From contig JAJHZJ010000399.1 in the NCBI GenBank assembly GCA_023548195.1, positions 7,445,100 to 7,509,099 on the forward strand: DNA of 64,000 nucleotides. The letters run 5' to 3'. The DNA comes from Bettongia penicillata ogilbyi. Taxonomy: Eukaryota > Chordata > Mammalia > Diprotodontia > Potoroidae. Numbering within the stretch: position 1 is the stretch's first letter; each line of letters starts with the position of its first letter. The notes under the pieces are model-generated. The model was not told the origin of the DNA. It saw only the letters and a list, made by a program, of their open reading frames with translations, and made no database searches. A program made the position numbers and the translations under genes. Below are positions 21,988-32,589 of this stretch, piece by piece.

Positions 21988-24803
21988 AGCCAAGATGACG
22001 GAGTGGAAAGACTCACATATGCTAGCTCCAAATCCACAGCCCATAAATTTCCTGTAAAAAGAACTCCCCACAAATTCTGGAGCAGTGGAACCTGCACAGA
22101 AATACACTGGAAGAGATTTCCGTTCCAGAGAGCCCTGGAAAGCCGTCCCCAGGGGTCCATCATGCTCTGGACATGGATCCCACCCCTGTGCTGCCCTGGC
22201 CACGCGGCCCCAGAGGAGCAGATCCGAGCAGGCTTCAGGGACGGAACCTCCAGTGGCCACGAAGGTCCCTCTACCCACAGGCACTACAGGTCAGTGAGAG
22301 AGACTTCTGGGATGGCCAAGAGGGGAGCAGGGTGTCTCAATGACTCGGGCCCCCTCGGGAGGCAGCGGCAGAGGAAGCAGCAGAGGCAGCAGCAGAGACA
22401 GCAGCAGAGCCCCGGGACTCCAGGAGCAGGCAGGGGCTCAGGGCCATTACCGGAGTTCTCTGTATAAACCCCCTGAGGGAACTGATTCTGGGAGGCAGCC
22501 CTGCCCCCACCCAAGCACCTGAACTTAAGCTCACATTGAACAGCAGCTGCTCCCACCACTGAAAGCCCTGAGGCTGGGAAGCAGCATTTGAATCTCAGAC
22601 CCCAAGCACTAGCTGGGCAGATCTAGGTGGGGGTGGAGAAGAATCTCAGAAGTCAAGTAACTGGCTGGGAAAATACGCAGAAAAAGGAAGCAAAATGAGA
22701 CCATAGAGAGCTACTTTCTTGGGGAAAAGATAGATGTTCCTTCCTCCCATCATTTCTGATAAGGAAGTGCAATGCTTGCCATCAGGGAAAGATGTGGAGG
22801 TCAGGGCCTCTCTCATCCAAGGTGGATGTCCGGTGAGCTCAGGCCATGGAAGAGCTCAAAAAGGATTTTGAAAATCAAGTTAGACAGGTGGAGGAAAAAC
22901 TGGGAAGAGAAATGAAAGAGATGCAAGAAAAGCATGAAAAACGGGTCAATACCTTGCTAAAGGAGACCCAAAAAAATGCTGAAGAAAATAACACCTTGAA
23001 AAATAGGCTCACTCAATTGGCAAAAGAGGTTCAAAACGCCAATGAGGAGAAGAATGCTTTCAAAAGCAAAATTAGCTAAAGGGAAAAAGAGGTTCGAAAG
23101 CTCATTGAAGAAAATAGTTCTCTCAAGATTAGAATGGAACAGATGGAGGCTAATGACTTTCTGAGAAACCAAGAAATCATAAAACAAAACCAAAAGAATG
23201 AAAAAATGGAAGATAATGTGAAATATCTCATTGGAAAAACAACTGACCTGGAAAATAGATCCAGGAGGGACAATTTAAAAATTGTGGGACTACCTGAAAG
23301 CCATGATCAAAAAAAGAACCTAAACATCATCTTTCATGAAATTATCAAGGAAAACTGCCCTGATAGTCTAGAACCAGAGGGCAAAATAAGTATTGAAGGA
23401 ATCCACCAATCACCACCTGAAAGAGATCCCAAAAGAGAAACTCCTAGGAACATTGTGGCCAAATTCCAGAATTCCCAGGTCAAGGAGAAAATATTGCAAG
23501 CAGCTAGAAAGAAACAATTCTAGTATTGTGGAAATGCAATCAGGATAACACAAGATCTAGCAGCTTCTACATTAAGGGATTGAAGGACGTGGAATAGGAT
23601 ATTCCAGAAGTCAAAGGAACTAGGACTCAAACCAAGAATCACCTACCCAGCTAAACTGAGTATAATACTTCAGGGGAAAATATGGTCTTTCAATGAAAGA
23701 GAGGACTTTCAAGCATTCTTGATGAAAAGACCAGAGCTGAAAAGAAAATTTGACTTTCAAACACAAGAATAAGAAGAAGCATAAAAAAGTAAACAGCAAA
23801 CAGAAGTCATAAGGGACTTACCAAAGGTGAACTGTTTACGTTCCTACATGGAAAGACAATATTTGTAACTCTTAAAAAGTTTCAGTATCTGGGTAGTTGG
23901 TGGGATCACACACAGACGTACACACACACGCACGCACGCACACACATACACACATGCACGCACACAGAGAGACAGAGAGCACAGAGTGAATTGAATAGGG
24001 TGGGACCATATCTTAAAAGAAATTAAGGTAAATGGTGAGAGAGAAATGTAGTGCAAGGAGAGAGGGTGAAATGGAATGGGGTAAATTATATCGTGTTCAA
24101 GAGGCAAGCAGGAGACTTTTTAGTGGAGGGAGAAAGAGAAGAGCTGAGAAAAAAACATGAAGTTTACTCTCATCACATTAGACTAAAGGAAGGAGTAAAA
24201 TGCACAGTCATTTTGGTATGAAAACCTATCTTACAGTACAGGAAAGTGGAGGAGAAGGAGATAAGCAGGGAGGGAGGGATGATGGATGGGAGGGCAATGG
24301 GAGAAGGGAGCAATTTGAAGTCAACACTCTTGGGGAGGGACAGGATCAAAAGACAGAATAGAAACAATGAGGGGCAAAATAGCATGGAGCAATATACAGT
24401 TAGTCTTACACAACACGACTGTTATCGAAGTCATTTGCAAAACTACACAGATTTGGCCTATATTGAATAGGCCAAAGGGAACGGGTGGGGAGGGAGGGAT
24501 GGGGAGAATTTGAAACTCAAAGTTTTAGTAACAACTGTTGAGTATTGTTGTTGCTACTAGGAAAGAAGACATACAGTTAATGAGGAATAGAAAGTCATCT
24601 GGCCCTACAGGACAAAAGAGAAGATGGGGACAAGAGTAGGGAGGGATGATAGAAGAGAGGGCAGATTGGTGATAGAGAAAATTAGAATGCTCAGGGTATT
24701 GGGGTGGGGGGAGGGGATAGATGGGGAGAAAATTTGGAACCCAATATTTTGTGAAAATGAATGTAAAAAGTTAAATAAATAAATTTATATTAAAAAAAAA
24801 AAA
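21977..24803 (+). mobile_element. HAL1, full length (about 2.8 kb), ORF1 only
   Basis: It starts with GGAGGAGCCAAGATGACGG and has a GC-rich 5' UTR with imperfect cag/gcag repeats (22358-22410). ORF1 follows in two frames: the coiled coil at 22846-23079 with regular heptads (EELKKDFENQVRQVEEKLGR), and then the RRM and C-terminal domain at 23134-23523 (DLENRSRRDNLKIVGLPES, RNIVAKFQNSQVKEKILQAA). A stop after KSKIS and another after ARKKQF break it. The 3' region is purine-rich with two terminal-like modules and a 12-A tail. No ORF2 is present. A candidate target-site duplication is 'aaatagaacctaga' before and 'aaatagaatctaga' after. Confidence 0.93.
23910..23965 (+). repeat. (CA/CG)n simple repeat within HAL1
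   Basis: Alternating ca/cg dinucleotides, followed by gaga repeats, at the site where other HAL1 copies carry (GT/AC) or TATA-rich tracts. Confidence 0.9.
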
Positions 24804-26369
24804 GAAATAGAATCTAGAAACTTGAACCTAAGTTGCCTTCCAGGAAGCTCTATGTATTCAAGCATTGACATGTCAGAGCCTAAAGAAACAAAGAAATCAT
24901 CAGCCCTCATATACCCCCTACTGGAAAGGTAATGTGTCTATTATTTTGGGGGGAAAAATAGAATCTTAAGAGTTAAAGAGGATCTCAGAGATTATTTAGC
25001 CCACTTGATTCCTGACATAAATTATATCTATAGAATTTCACTAAATTGGTCACTCAGCCTTATTTAAAAGATTTGCTATGGCAAAGAAATTGCGTCTACA
25101 GGCAGTTAAAATCGCTTTGGACAGCCTCTCTTCAACTGCCTTGATATGGGACTTGAAGTCATTCAGACATGAGTTTAAGTATTACATCTGATGCTATCTG
25201 TGCAACCCCAGGGAAGCCTCTCAGCTGCTCTGAAGCTCCCTGTCCTCCTCTATAGAATGGAGATTAAAAAAATCTATTTAACCTAAACTCAAAGGATGAT
25301 TGACTCACATATAAGTTAGTGTGTCAGTCACACTAGAATTTCAAACTTCCAAAATTACTTTGAGTAGTTGTGATTGTTTTCATGCAATCCATTTGTCCTG
25401 ATTCTGCCCTCTAATACCTGGAAGATTAAATCTAATCCCCGGTCATAGACAGTCAAATACTTGAATAGATATTAGCACTTCCCTGCAAACACTTCTCCTA
25501 GTCTAAACATCCTGTTTTTTAAGTGATGCTTTAGGATTTAGAATTCAAACTTTTCTCCCATCCAGGACTTTTTCTTCTTGACACATTCTACATCCTTAAT
25601 GTGCCCCAACAAATGTTGCATCATAAACAAAAAAGAAAGAAAGAAAGAAAGAAAAACAATCCTCTAGGTTAATGATTGTGTTTTTTTTTTTTTATTGAGC
25701 GAGATCAATGGAAATCTAGTGAGCCAGGAATTAACCCTTTCCTCACCTCTGCCATATGGAGGTAGGAATTCCTCTTTTCCATGAAGAAATAGCTTAATTT
25801 TACCATCCTCCTTCAATTTTTTTCCTTATTCCATCCTTTCCCAACTTATCTGACTTTCCTTTCTCTTTACTATTATTTCCCAAGCCTAGTGTACCTGGCA
25901 AAAAGTAGGTACTTTATAAGTGTTTAATTGGTTGCCTTATTTTTTATTTTAAATTTTTGTTCATCATCTCATATTAAGCTTTGCTATAAGGAATTGTAAA
26001 ATTATTAACTATACCTTCTGAAAAGGGCTTTCAAGGAAAAATCCAGTTCATCTCTTTTCACAAAGGAATGAGGAATGGGGTTATGCTGGGGTAATCAAGA
26101 AATTCAAGCATGATCATGTGATTACAAATTTGTTTTCAGTCTAATATATGACAAGTATTGAAACACAGAACATTCTTGTGCTGAAGTCACCAAGTCTTTA
26201 AGAATCTCTATGCTACATGTTGTCTGTCTATAGGATATTTACACTCACCTCTGCTCTTCAGAAAACAAATGCATTCACAGAATCCATTAAGAAGCCTGGA
26301 TTGTACTAAATGGTCCAGAGATCCTTCTCTTAATGTTCGGTAGGTTACAAAGTATGTACATTTTGCTCC
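24804..26369. other. Intergenic flank of TRIM copy 2; right end aligns with TRIM copy 1
   Basis: It contains a MIR-like SINE at 25140-25300 (plus; 'gaccttg'-type core degenerate), an (aaag)n run at 25629-25653 and a T run at 25680. The right end, about 26300-26368, aligns with 12640-12706 (both contain 'gttc(t/g)gtagg' and a 'tgct(t/c)ctcattt' run). This shows the copy-2 gene continues up to the HAL1 at 26370. Confidence 0.55.
25140..25300 (+). repeat. MIR/Mar1-like SINE fragment
   Basis: 'cattcagacatgagtttaag' ... 'gatgctatctgtgcaacccc' ... 'tatagaatggagattaa' follows the SINE core order in diverged form. Confidence 0.5.
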
Positions 26370-28165
26370 TCATTTTTTAAATTAATTTATTTACTTTTAG
26401 TTTTCAGCATTCACTTCCATAAGATTTTGAGATTCAATTTTTCTCCCCATCTCTTCCCTTCCCCATCCCAAGATGGCATGCATTCTGATTATACCTTCTC
26501 ACAATCTGCCCTCTCTTCGATCATCCCTTTCCCTTCTTTTTTCCTGTAAGTAGATTTCTATATCCCATTTCATGTATATCTTACTTCCTAGTTACATGTA
26601 AAAACAATTTTGAACATTCATTTATAAAACTTTTGAGTTCAAAATTATCTCCCTTCCTCCCTTCCCATCCACATCATTGAGAGGGCAAGGCATTTGGTAA
26701 AGCTTAGACATGTGTACTAATGCTAAACTCTTCCTCAAAAGTTCTGTTGTGAAAGACTAACTATATTTTCCTCCAGTCTATCTCACCCCACCATCCCATT
26801 TATTCTATTCCCTCCTTTGACCCTGATCTGCCTCAAAAGTGTTTGCTTCTCATTACCTCTTCCCCACATTGCCCTCCTTTCTATCATCTTCCCCTCCCCT
26901 CCCCTTCCCCTCTACTTTGCAGTAGGGTATGATAGATTTCCATACCCAATTGAGTGTGTCTCTTATTTCTCCCTTAAGCTAAATCCAATGAGAGTAAAGT
27001 TCACTCATTTCCTCTCTCCTCCCTCCTCTTCCCTTCCACTCATAAAATTTTTCCTTACCTCTTTTATGTGAGATAATTTACCTCATTCTAGCTCTCCCTT
27101 TCTCTTTCTCTCATCATACTCCTTTCTCACCCCTTAATTTTATTTTTAGATATTATCTCTTCATATTCATCTCACCCTGTGCCCTCTGTCTATATAGATA
27201 GATAGATAGATATATCTAAGCATCTATACATCTCTCTCTATATATATATATATAAATATGTCATGTATGCGTGTATATACATGTGTCTATATGTATGTAT
27301 GTGTACATATATGTATGTTTGTGTGTGTATGTATATATATATATATGTATATATTCCCTCCAACTACCTAATAATGAGAAAGATTGCATGAGTTACAAAT
27401 GTCTTTCCATGTAGGAATGTAAGCAGTTCAAACTTAATAAATCCCTTATGATTTCTCTTTCCTTTTTTATCTTTCTATGCTTCTCTTGGGTCTTATATTT
27501 GAAAGTCAAATTTCTATTCCTCTCTGGTCTTTTTTCAAGAATGCTTGAATGGCCTATATTTCATTGAATGTCCATTTTTTCCCCCTGAAGCATTAAACTC
27601 TGTTTTTCTGGGTGATTCCTGGTTTTCATCCTAGCTCCTTTGACCTCTGGAATATCATGTCCCAAGCTCTCATCTCTTGATTTAGAAGTTAATAAATCTT
27701 GTGTTATCCTGATTCTGTTTCCAATTCTGTTGAATTGTTTCTTTCTGTCTGTTTGTGATATTTTCTATTTGACCTGGGAACTCTCAAATTTGACTGTAAT
27801 ATTCCTGGGAGTCTTCATTTTTGGATCTGTGCTCCGATCTTTTAATGACCACAAATACTCTTTTCTGTCTTGGAACTAGGAGGAGGAATCGCTCTTCACC
27901 ATGGACACAAGTTCTGCCACAGCAGCACTCCTCTGTACCCCCGGGACCACCACCCAGGACTGTCACCCAGATCTAAGCATGAGCATAGCAAGAGAATCCT
28001 GCCTCAATGCTTGCAAAGACATCTCTGGAAGGCCCTGTTATTAGTTATTCAATTCCCTCACAATCTGTGGGCTGAGAATTCTGGAAGCAACTGCTGCCAT
28101 TGCCACCCCAGGACTGGGACTGAACCATACTCCTCTCTCACTCAGATCTGACAGATCTTTTCTAC
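26370..28165 (-). mobile_element. HAL1 copy with internal deletion, replacing TRIM copy-2 coiled-coil exon
   Basis: The left end is the HAL1 3' end in reverse (T-rich, 'ttttagttttcagcattcac', two purine-rich modules reversed as ct-rich). The C-terminal part of ORF1 lies at about 27540-27840. The sequence then jumps to a 5' region related to 3846-4490 ('gtcctgggtggtggt'-type blocks reversed), so most of ORF1 is missing. Flanks match TRIM copy 1 on the left (12640-12706) and on the right (from about 13020), but the 230-nt coiled-coil exon between them is gone. Confidence 0.75.
27190..27350 (+). repeat. TAGA/TA/TG simple-repeat tract inside HAL1
   Basis: Runs of tagata, tatata and tgtgta alternate for about 150 bp. 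Confidence 0.9.
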
Positions 28166-28239
28166 TCACCTCATATGCTGTCTTTGGTGTTTGGATAAAG
28201 GAAAGGAGTGAAAAGTCCATGATGTAAGGGGTGAGTAAT

Positions 28240-29262
28240 CAACATTAGTGTTCTCTATTAAATGCTATTGGTCATCAAAAAAAGAACCATGGACTCTATT
28301 GCCAGATACAACTTTTTCAGGCTGTTTGATCCACAATTTCCATTTCAGAATTTCTGAGATACACTGTTATTTAAAGGGCCTTTTCGAAGGTGGACTTAAT
28401 GATGAAATGATTACAGAGAGAGAGAGTGATACTGTGTAGTGGAAAAGTCATCAAAAACACATCAGAGATCGTTTTCTCCCAAAAAATACCTAAATCCTAT
28501 CTGGAAACTGTTTCTTCATATATATAATTTATCAGCTTACATAAAACAAAGTTTCTCTCCTATAATTAAGTGTCAAATTATTCCCCAAAAGAGTGACAAT
28601 TCACTTCTTCCTTTTATCATTAATATCAATCTCTTCCCAAAACACTCCTTTCTTTCCATTTTCATCATTAATTCTTCCCTATAAGAAGGGAGAAGGGCTT
28701 TCAGGTGACAATATACCTCTTGCCTTCCTAATCAAGAAAACAGATAGTGACCTTACACTGCACTTCTTTCATTTTCGTATTGTTCAGTGAAATTCTAAAT
28801 TCTTCCTCTTCTCTCTGTAAGATATTTCATGTCTCTTGAGGCTTGTCTTGCAAGAAAAACAGAGCCTTAAATTAGCCAAACCAATTTTAGACCAAGATGC
28901 CCCACATGCTTTAGAATAGTTGTCTAGTAAGAGGTAAAATTTATGTACCCCTGTAAAGGGATGAAAGGTCTATTTTTCATTGAAACCTCACAATAACTAT
29001 AAAACATAGTGGCTATTATTATTGCTGCTATTTTGAAGGTGAGAACACTGAGGCCAAGAAGAATCTGGAAGGCCAATAACAGTAAGTGGGTTGTGTACTT
29101 GTCATTGAAATTAGAGATGTGAGGGCCCTAGATGTTCCTTGTACCCTTTATGTTGAGCTGTATGTCCAATATGGCAGTGGTGTCAAAGGAGCATAAAGAG
29201 AATTGAATGAAAAGACAGCATTCCTACCCTGGGATTGATTCATAGGGAGCAGACACTGTTAC
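28240..29262 (-). repeat. Segmental duplicate of 13022-13959 (TRIM introns and exon 2)
   Basis: Long collinear similarity holds from 'ccatggactct(a/g)tt(a/g)ccaga' (28287 / 13046) through 'attaattcttcc(c/t)tat' (28667 / 13430). It continues to 'aacctcacaataactata' (28983 / 13750) and the exon 1 donor. Order and orientation are preserved, with scattered substitutions and small indels. Confidence 0.92.
28752..28847 (-). pseudogene. TRIM-family 96-nt exon 2, copy 2, with one stop
   Basis: Homologous to 13513-13608 and also 96 nt by alignment. The donor AAG|gtcact is retained, while the acceptor is weakened and shifted ('cttgcaag'). The frame reads DKPQET, stop (TGA), then NILQREEEEFRISLNNTKMK. 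It keeps Glu where copy 1 has a stop, so the two copies decayed independently after duplication. Confidence 0.75.
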
Positions 29263-29505
29263 CTTGCAATTGTCAGCAAACCTGTCCAAGGGAAGGACTT
29301 CACGATCCTTGTGCACTGGGGCTAAAAAACAGGAGTCACAGATGGATCTCTTATCTTCTTCACAAAAGAGCTTCTCTTTTTCTTCATGTTGAATACAGGT
29401 GGTCAGGCTCACCGTGTTCTGAAGTAAATGAAGTCTGATTATTTTGTCAGTGATGACAGATTTGTAGGGCACCAAATTATTGATTTGTTTGACTTCTACC
29501 AATGT
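29263..29505 (-). pseudogene. TRIM-family B-box exon, copy 2, RING lost
   Basis: The minus strand carries the exon 1 end: PHLL-like 'IRLHLLQNTVSLTTC', then a complete B-box (C-x2-H, CEEDKRSICDSC, then HKDRE with the last His of the pair changed to Arg or Glu). It ends at donor AAG|gtaaca in phase 0. The similarity to 13960-14376 stops near 29500, just after the RING-B-box linker, where a HAL1 fragment is inserted. I find no RING sequence on the other side. It is a truncated paralogue. Confidence 0.85.
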
Positions 29506-29510
29506 ATTCT

Positions 29511-29614
29511 TCTCTCACCCCTTAATTTTATTTTTAGATATCATCCCTTCATATTCAACTCACCCTGTTCTTTTTGTCTATATCTATCTATATCAATATG
29601 CATATATATATATG

Positions 29615-29659
<45 letters not shown>

Positions 29660-29730
29660 GTGCGTATGCATATATTCTCCAGCTACCATAATACTGAGAA
29701 AGGTCTCATGAGTTACAACATTCCTAGAAG
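29511..29730 (-). mobile_element. HAL1 3'-region fragment with (CA)n, truncating TRIM copy 2
   Basis: 'ctcaccccttaattttatttttaga' matches 27126-27150 in the larger HAL1. It is followed by ta and ca repeats (29619-29657) and 'ctaccataatactgagaaagg' as at 27364-27382. Confidence 0.85.
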
Positions 29731-32589
29731 TTTTCCCTTTGAGTTCTCTTCACACCTAGACCTTTCAGATCAGAGTTGCTTTGCCTTTCAATTTCAAGTG
29801 AAATTTTCCTGTTTCCTTTTTTAAGCATTTTCCAACTTGAGTATATTTCCCCTTAGTCTCCCATTTTACTTCCTTCTCAAAATTATAATTCACTAATTGA
29901 CCAATGCCAATTTTGTAACATAAAGATTCATTTTTCCCAAAAGACAGTCATTTCTTATTCTTTTCTTCACAGATACTCCATTCAGACATGACAAGGTTCT
30001 TTATTCCCTCATAATGTTAATAGCAAAACATTTTAAACAAAATTGTTGGTATCTTTTTTACAGCTTCTTCCTTTAAGCTCCTCTCTTTTACCTTCCCTCA
30101 AAAGAAATTCTGTTTCTAAGTACTGCTAATTTCTGCAGTAGAACTGTGTTCTGAAATCCCCCCCCTCCCCCTTTTCAGAGTAATGGGCCTCAAGGTTCCT
30201 ATTAGTGATCAGAATTATCTTGATCTTCAGTACTTTAGGCAATGTCCAATGGGTATAAACTATATGATTTGTAATTGGAGACGCCGAGAAATTATCAATA
30301 TTATTTTTAAGTGTCTTTTTTGATATAATAGCTCTCTGAGAAGATGAATGAGAAAATCTATGGGGGAAGAAGAAGAATATAAAAACTGAAGGTAGTAACA
30401 AAAGTTTATTTTATAAAATGTCTTTCCTCGATGTCCTACCTTCTGCTGATCTGGCAAGGTCTTTTTTATTATATTATTTCATAATGTGGTAATTTCTGCA
30501 GATGTCTTGTCTCTCCTGATTCAGAGGAAGTTCCATGCTGCCACCCAGGTCTTTATTTTATTATTGCTCTCATTCAGGGCCCAGATATTTTGATACAGTA
30601 TTGAAAACATACCAAATACTTTTTTGAATGACTTCTTTTAAGTAATAATTGACCTCTGCTACCAAAGTGCCTACTGAGCTCTATTCAGCTTTTCTCTGAA
30701 TGTTAGTAGTTAAGTGATATAGTGACAGAGGGCTGCTGGTTCTTGATCATGGATTTAACTAACTCTGGAGAGTGACAGGAGAATGGATTGGAAAGAGATT
30801 GAGATACATAACCTTGAGACCATCTGTCTTCTAGGCATTCTGTTTTGCCAATAATTCTGTGTCCTGATCTTGGCCAAGATTATCCAGAGGTAGGATCCAA
30901 GAGAGAAGTCATTTGGTTCTGTCTCCAAGCTTTTGGTGGTTTTTTTTTTAATTTATTCATGTATTTCTGGATAATTTATTTGTCTATATACCTATCTATA
31001 TTGCTTTCTTTGTTTATTTTGTTTGGTCATTCATTCATTTATCTGTTTTGCTATCAAGGCATTTATGTATTCATTCCCTTGTGTGTTTATTAACAAATTA
31101 CTGGTTTTTGGTCTATGATGGAGCAAACTCTGGAGAGTGTAAAGAAAAAAAAGGATTAAAAAGTACTTGGGATGAAATGATCTGGCGTTCAGGCTACTCT
31201 CAGTATTGTGTCTTTAACTAGTCACTTGACCTTAACCTTGCTCTTGGTGACATGGAGTACTGTAGCCTCTACCTTACTCTACTACCGTGAGGATGTCAAC
31301 CCATCACCAACTCTAGTATTTCTTTTTTTATTCCAGGCCAATTCAGGCTCTTCCTTCTGGAAAGCCTGGGAGTAACCTATTGATATACAGGAGTCAGTGT
31401 TGGCATCTTTAGCTCTTTTCTTCCCATAAGGTGTGGAGAAGAAATAGTTAGAGACAGTGTGCCACACTCAATATGCAAAAGATAGAACATGGAATAAAAC
31501 TTCAATGTCTGGCCCTAGTACCAGCCCTTCTCTTCTCATCCTTTCCCATGGCTACTAAAACCTTTGGTATTTACTTTTTGTGTTTATTTGAAAGGTGCTA
31601 TAGTGAGTTTACAGGTTTCTTAGTATTTTACTTGATTTAAGAAGCTCAGGCTAAAGGAGAAGTGGAAGATGAAAGAAGATGGGAAGAGACAGAGGAGAGA
31701 GGCAAATGGGAAGTTGAAAGAAAAGTAGAAAAAATGGTAATGGGGAAGGAATGGGAGAACAGAAAGGTAAGTAAGAGTAGGTAAGTGAAAGGGGAAGAGA
31801 GGCAGATCCTGCCATTTGCTCAGGATTTGTGCCAGAGTCTATGGTTTGCTCACCTTTCTTACCAGTAGGGGCAGCAATGAACTGAACAGAATGGACAGGA
31901 CCAATAGCTGCACAGGGCAGGAAAAATTGGGAGGAGTGTTGACTTCTCTCTTTCTGAGGACATCAGTTTACCCAACGCTTTAACATTAAGGGACCAGGAT
32001 CTATATTGCTGGTACCAGTGAATCACCAAAACTTCCCCATCACCTCAGCCCCTAGATTGTTCTCCTCTGTTTGCTTGTGGACAGAATGTACTGTGTTGGA
32101 AAACAAGGAACATCACCTAGAAAAAGCTAAAATGAACTCTTGCACATAAGGTAAGTAAGTAAGGTAAGTAGGAAAATTATGTATTCAAAGCTCAAGACTA
32201 CAAATATTCAAAACAAATCTAACAGATAACGAGAGAGGTAGTAGTTCTGAGGTCATAAGAGCATAGATATAACCCTAAAAGTAATCTAAGATTTTAAATG
32301 CCTCATTTTAACAGTTGAAGAGAATAAGACACACAGAGTTTACTTGACACCTAAAGGACACACATCTAGTGACTGTCTAAGATAAGAGAAATATCCTTTG
32401 CTTTTTTCAGAGCATATTTAGAATTATGAGCCTGGGCCATTCCTGAGCATCATGTATTAGGAAGAATAATGTAATGTCAAAATTTCTGTAAAGAAGATTC
32501 AACTAAATGCTGAGGGGACTTGAAAACATGATATGAGGATGATTTGAAAAAAAACAGATGCATAGTGTAGAGAATAGGAAAGATTGCAT
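29731..32589. other. Intergenic stretch, no gene recognised
   Basis: Mostly unique-looking AT-rich DNA. There is a degenerate tct/att simple repeat at 30950-31090 and a purine-rich patch at 31650-31800. A MIR-like minus-strand relic lies near 32295-32400 ('cctcattttaacagttgaag', 'cacacatctagtgactg'). Small ORFs across these have no known motifs. Confidence 0.45.

Noticed and set aside
22003..22559. Pro/Gly/Ala/Cys-rich ORFs on both strands
   Set aside because: They lie in the GC-rich HAL1 5' UTR and its repeats, and no other HAL1 copy conserves the frame.
29428..29824. Thr-His repeat ORFs
   Set aside because: Translations of the (CA)n tract within a HAL1 fragment.
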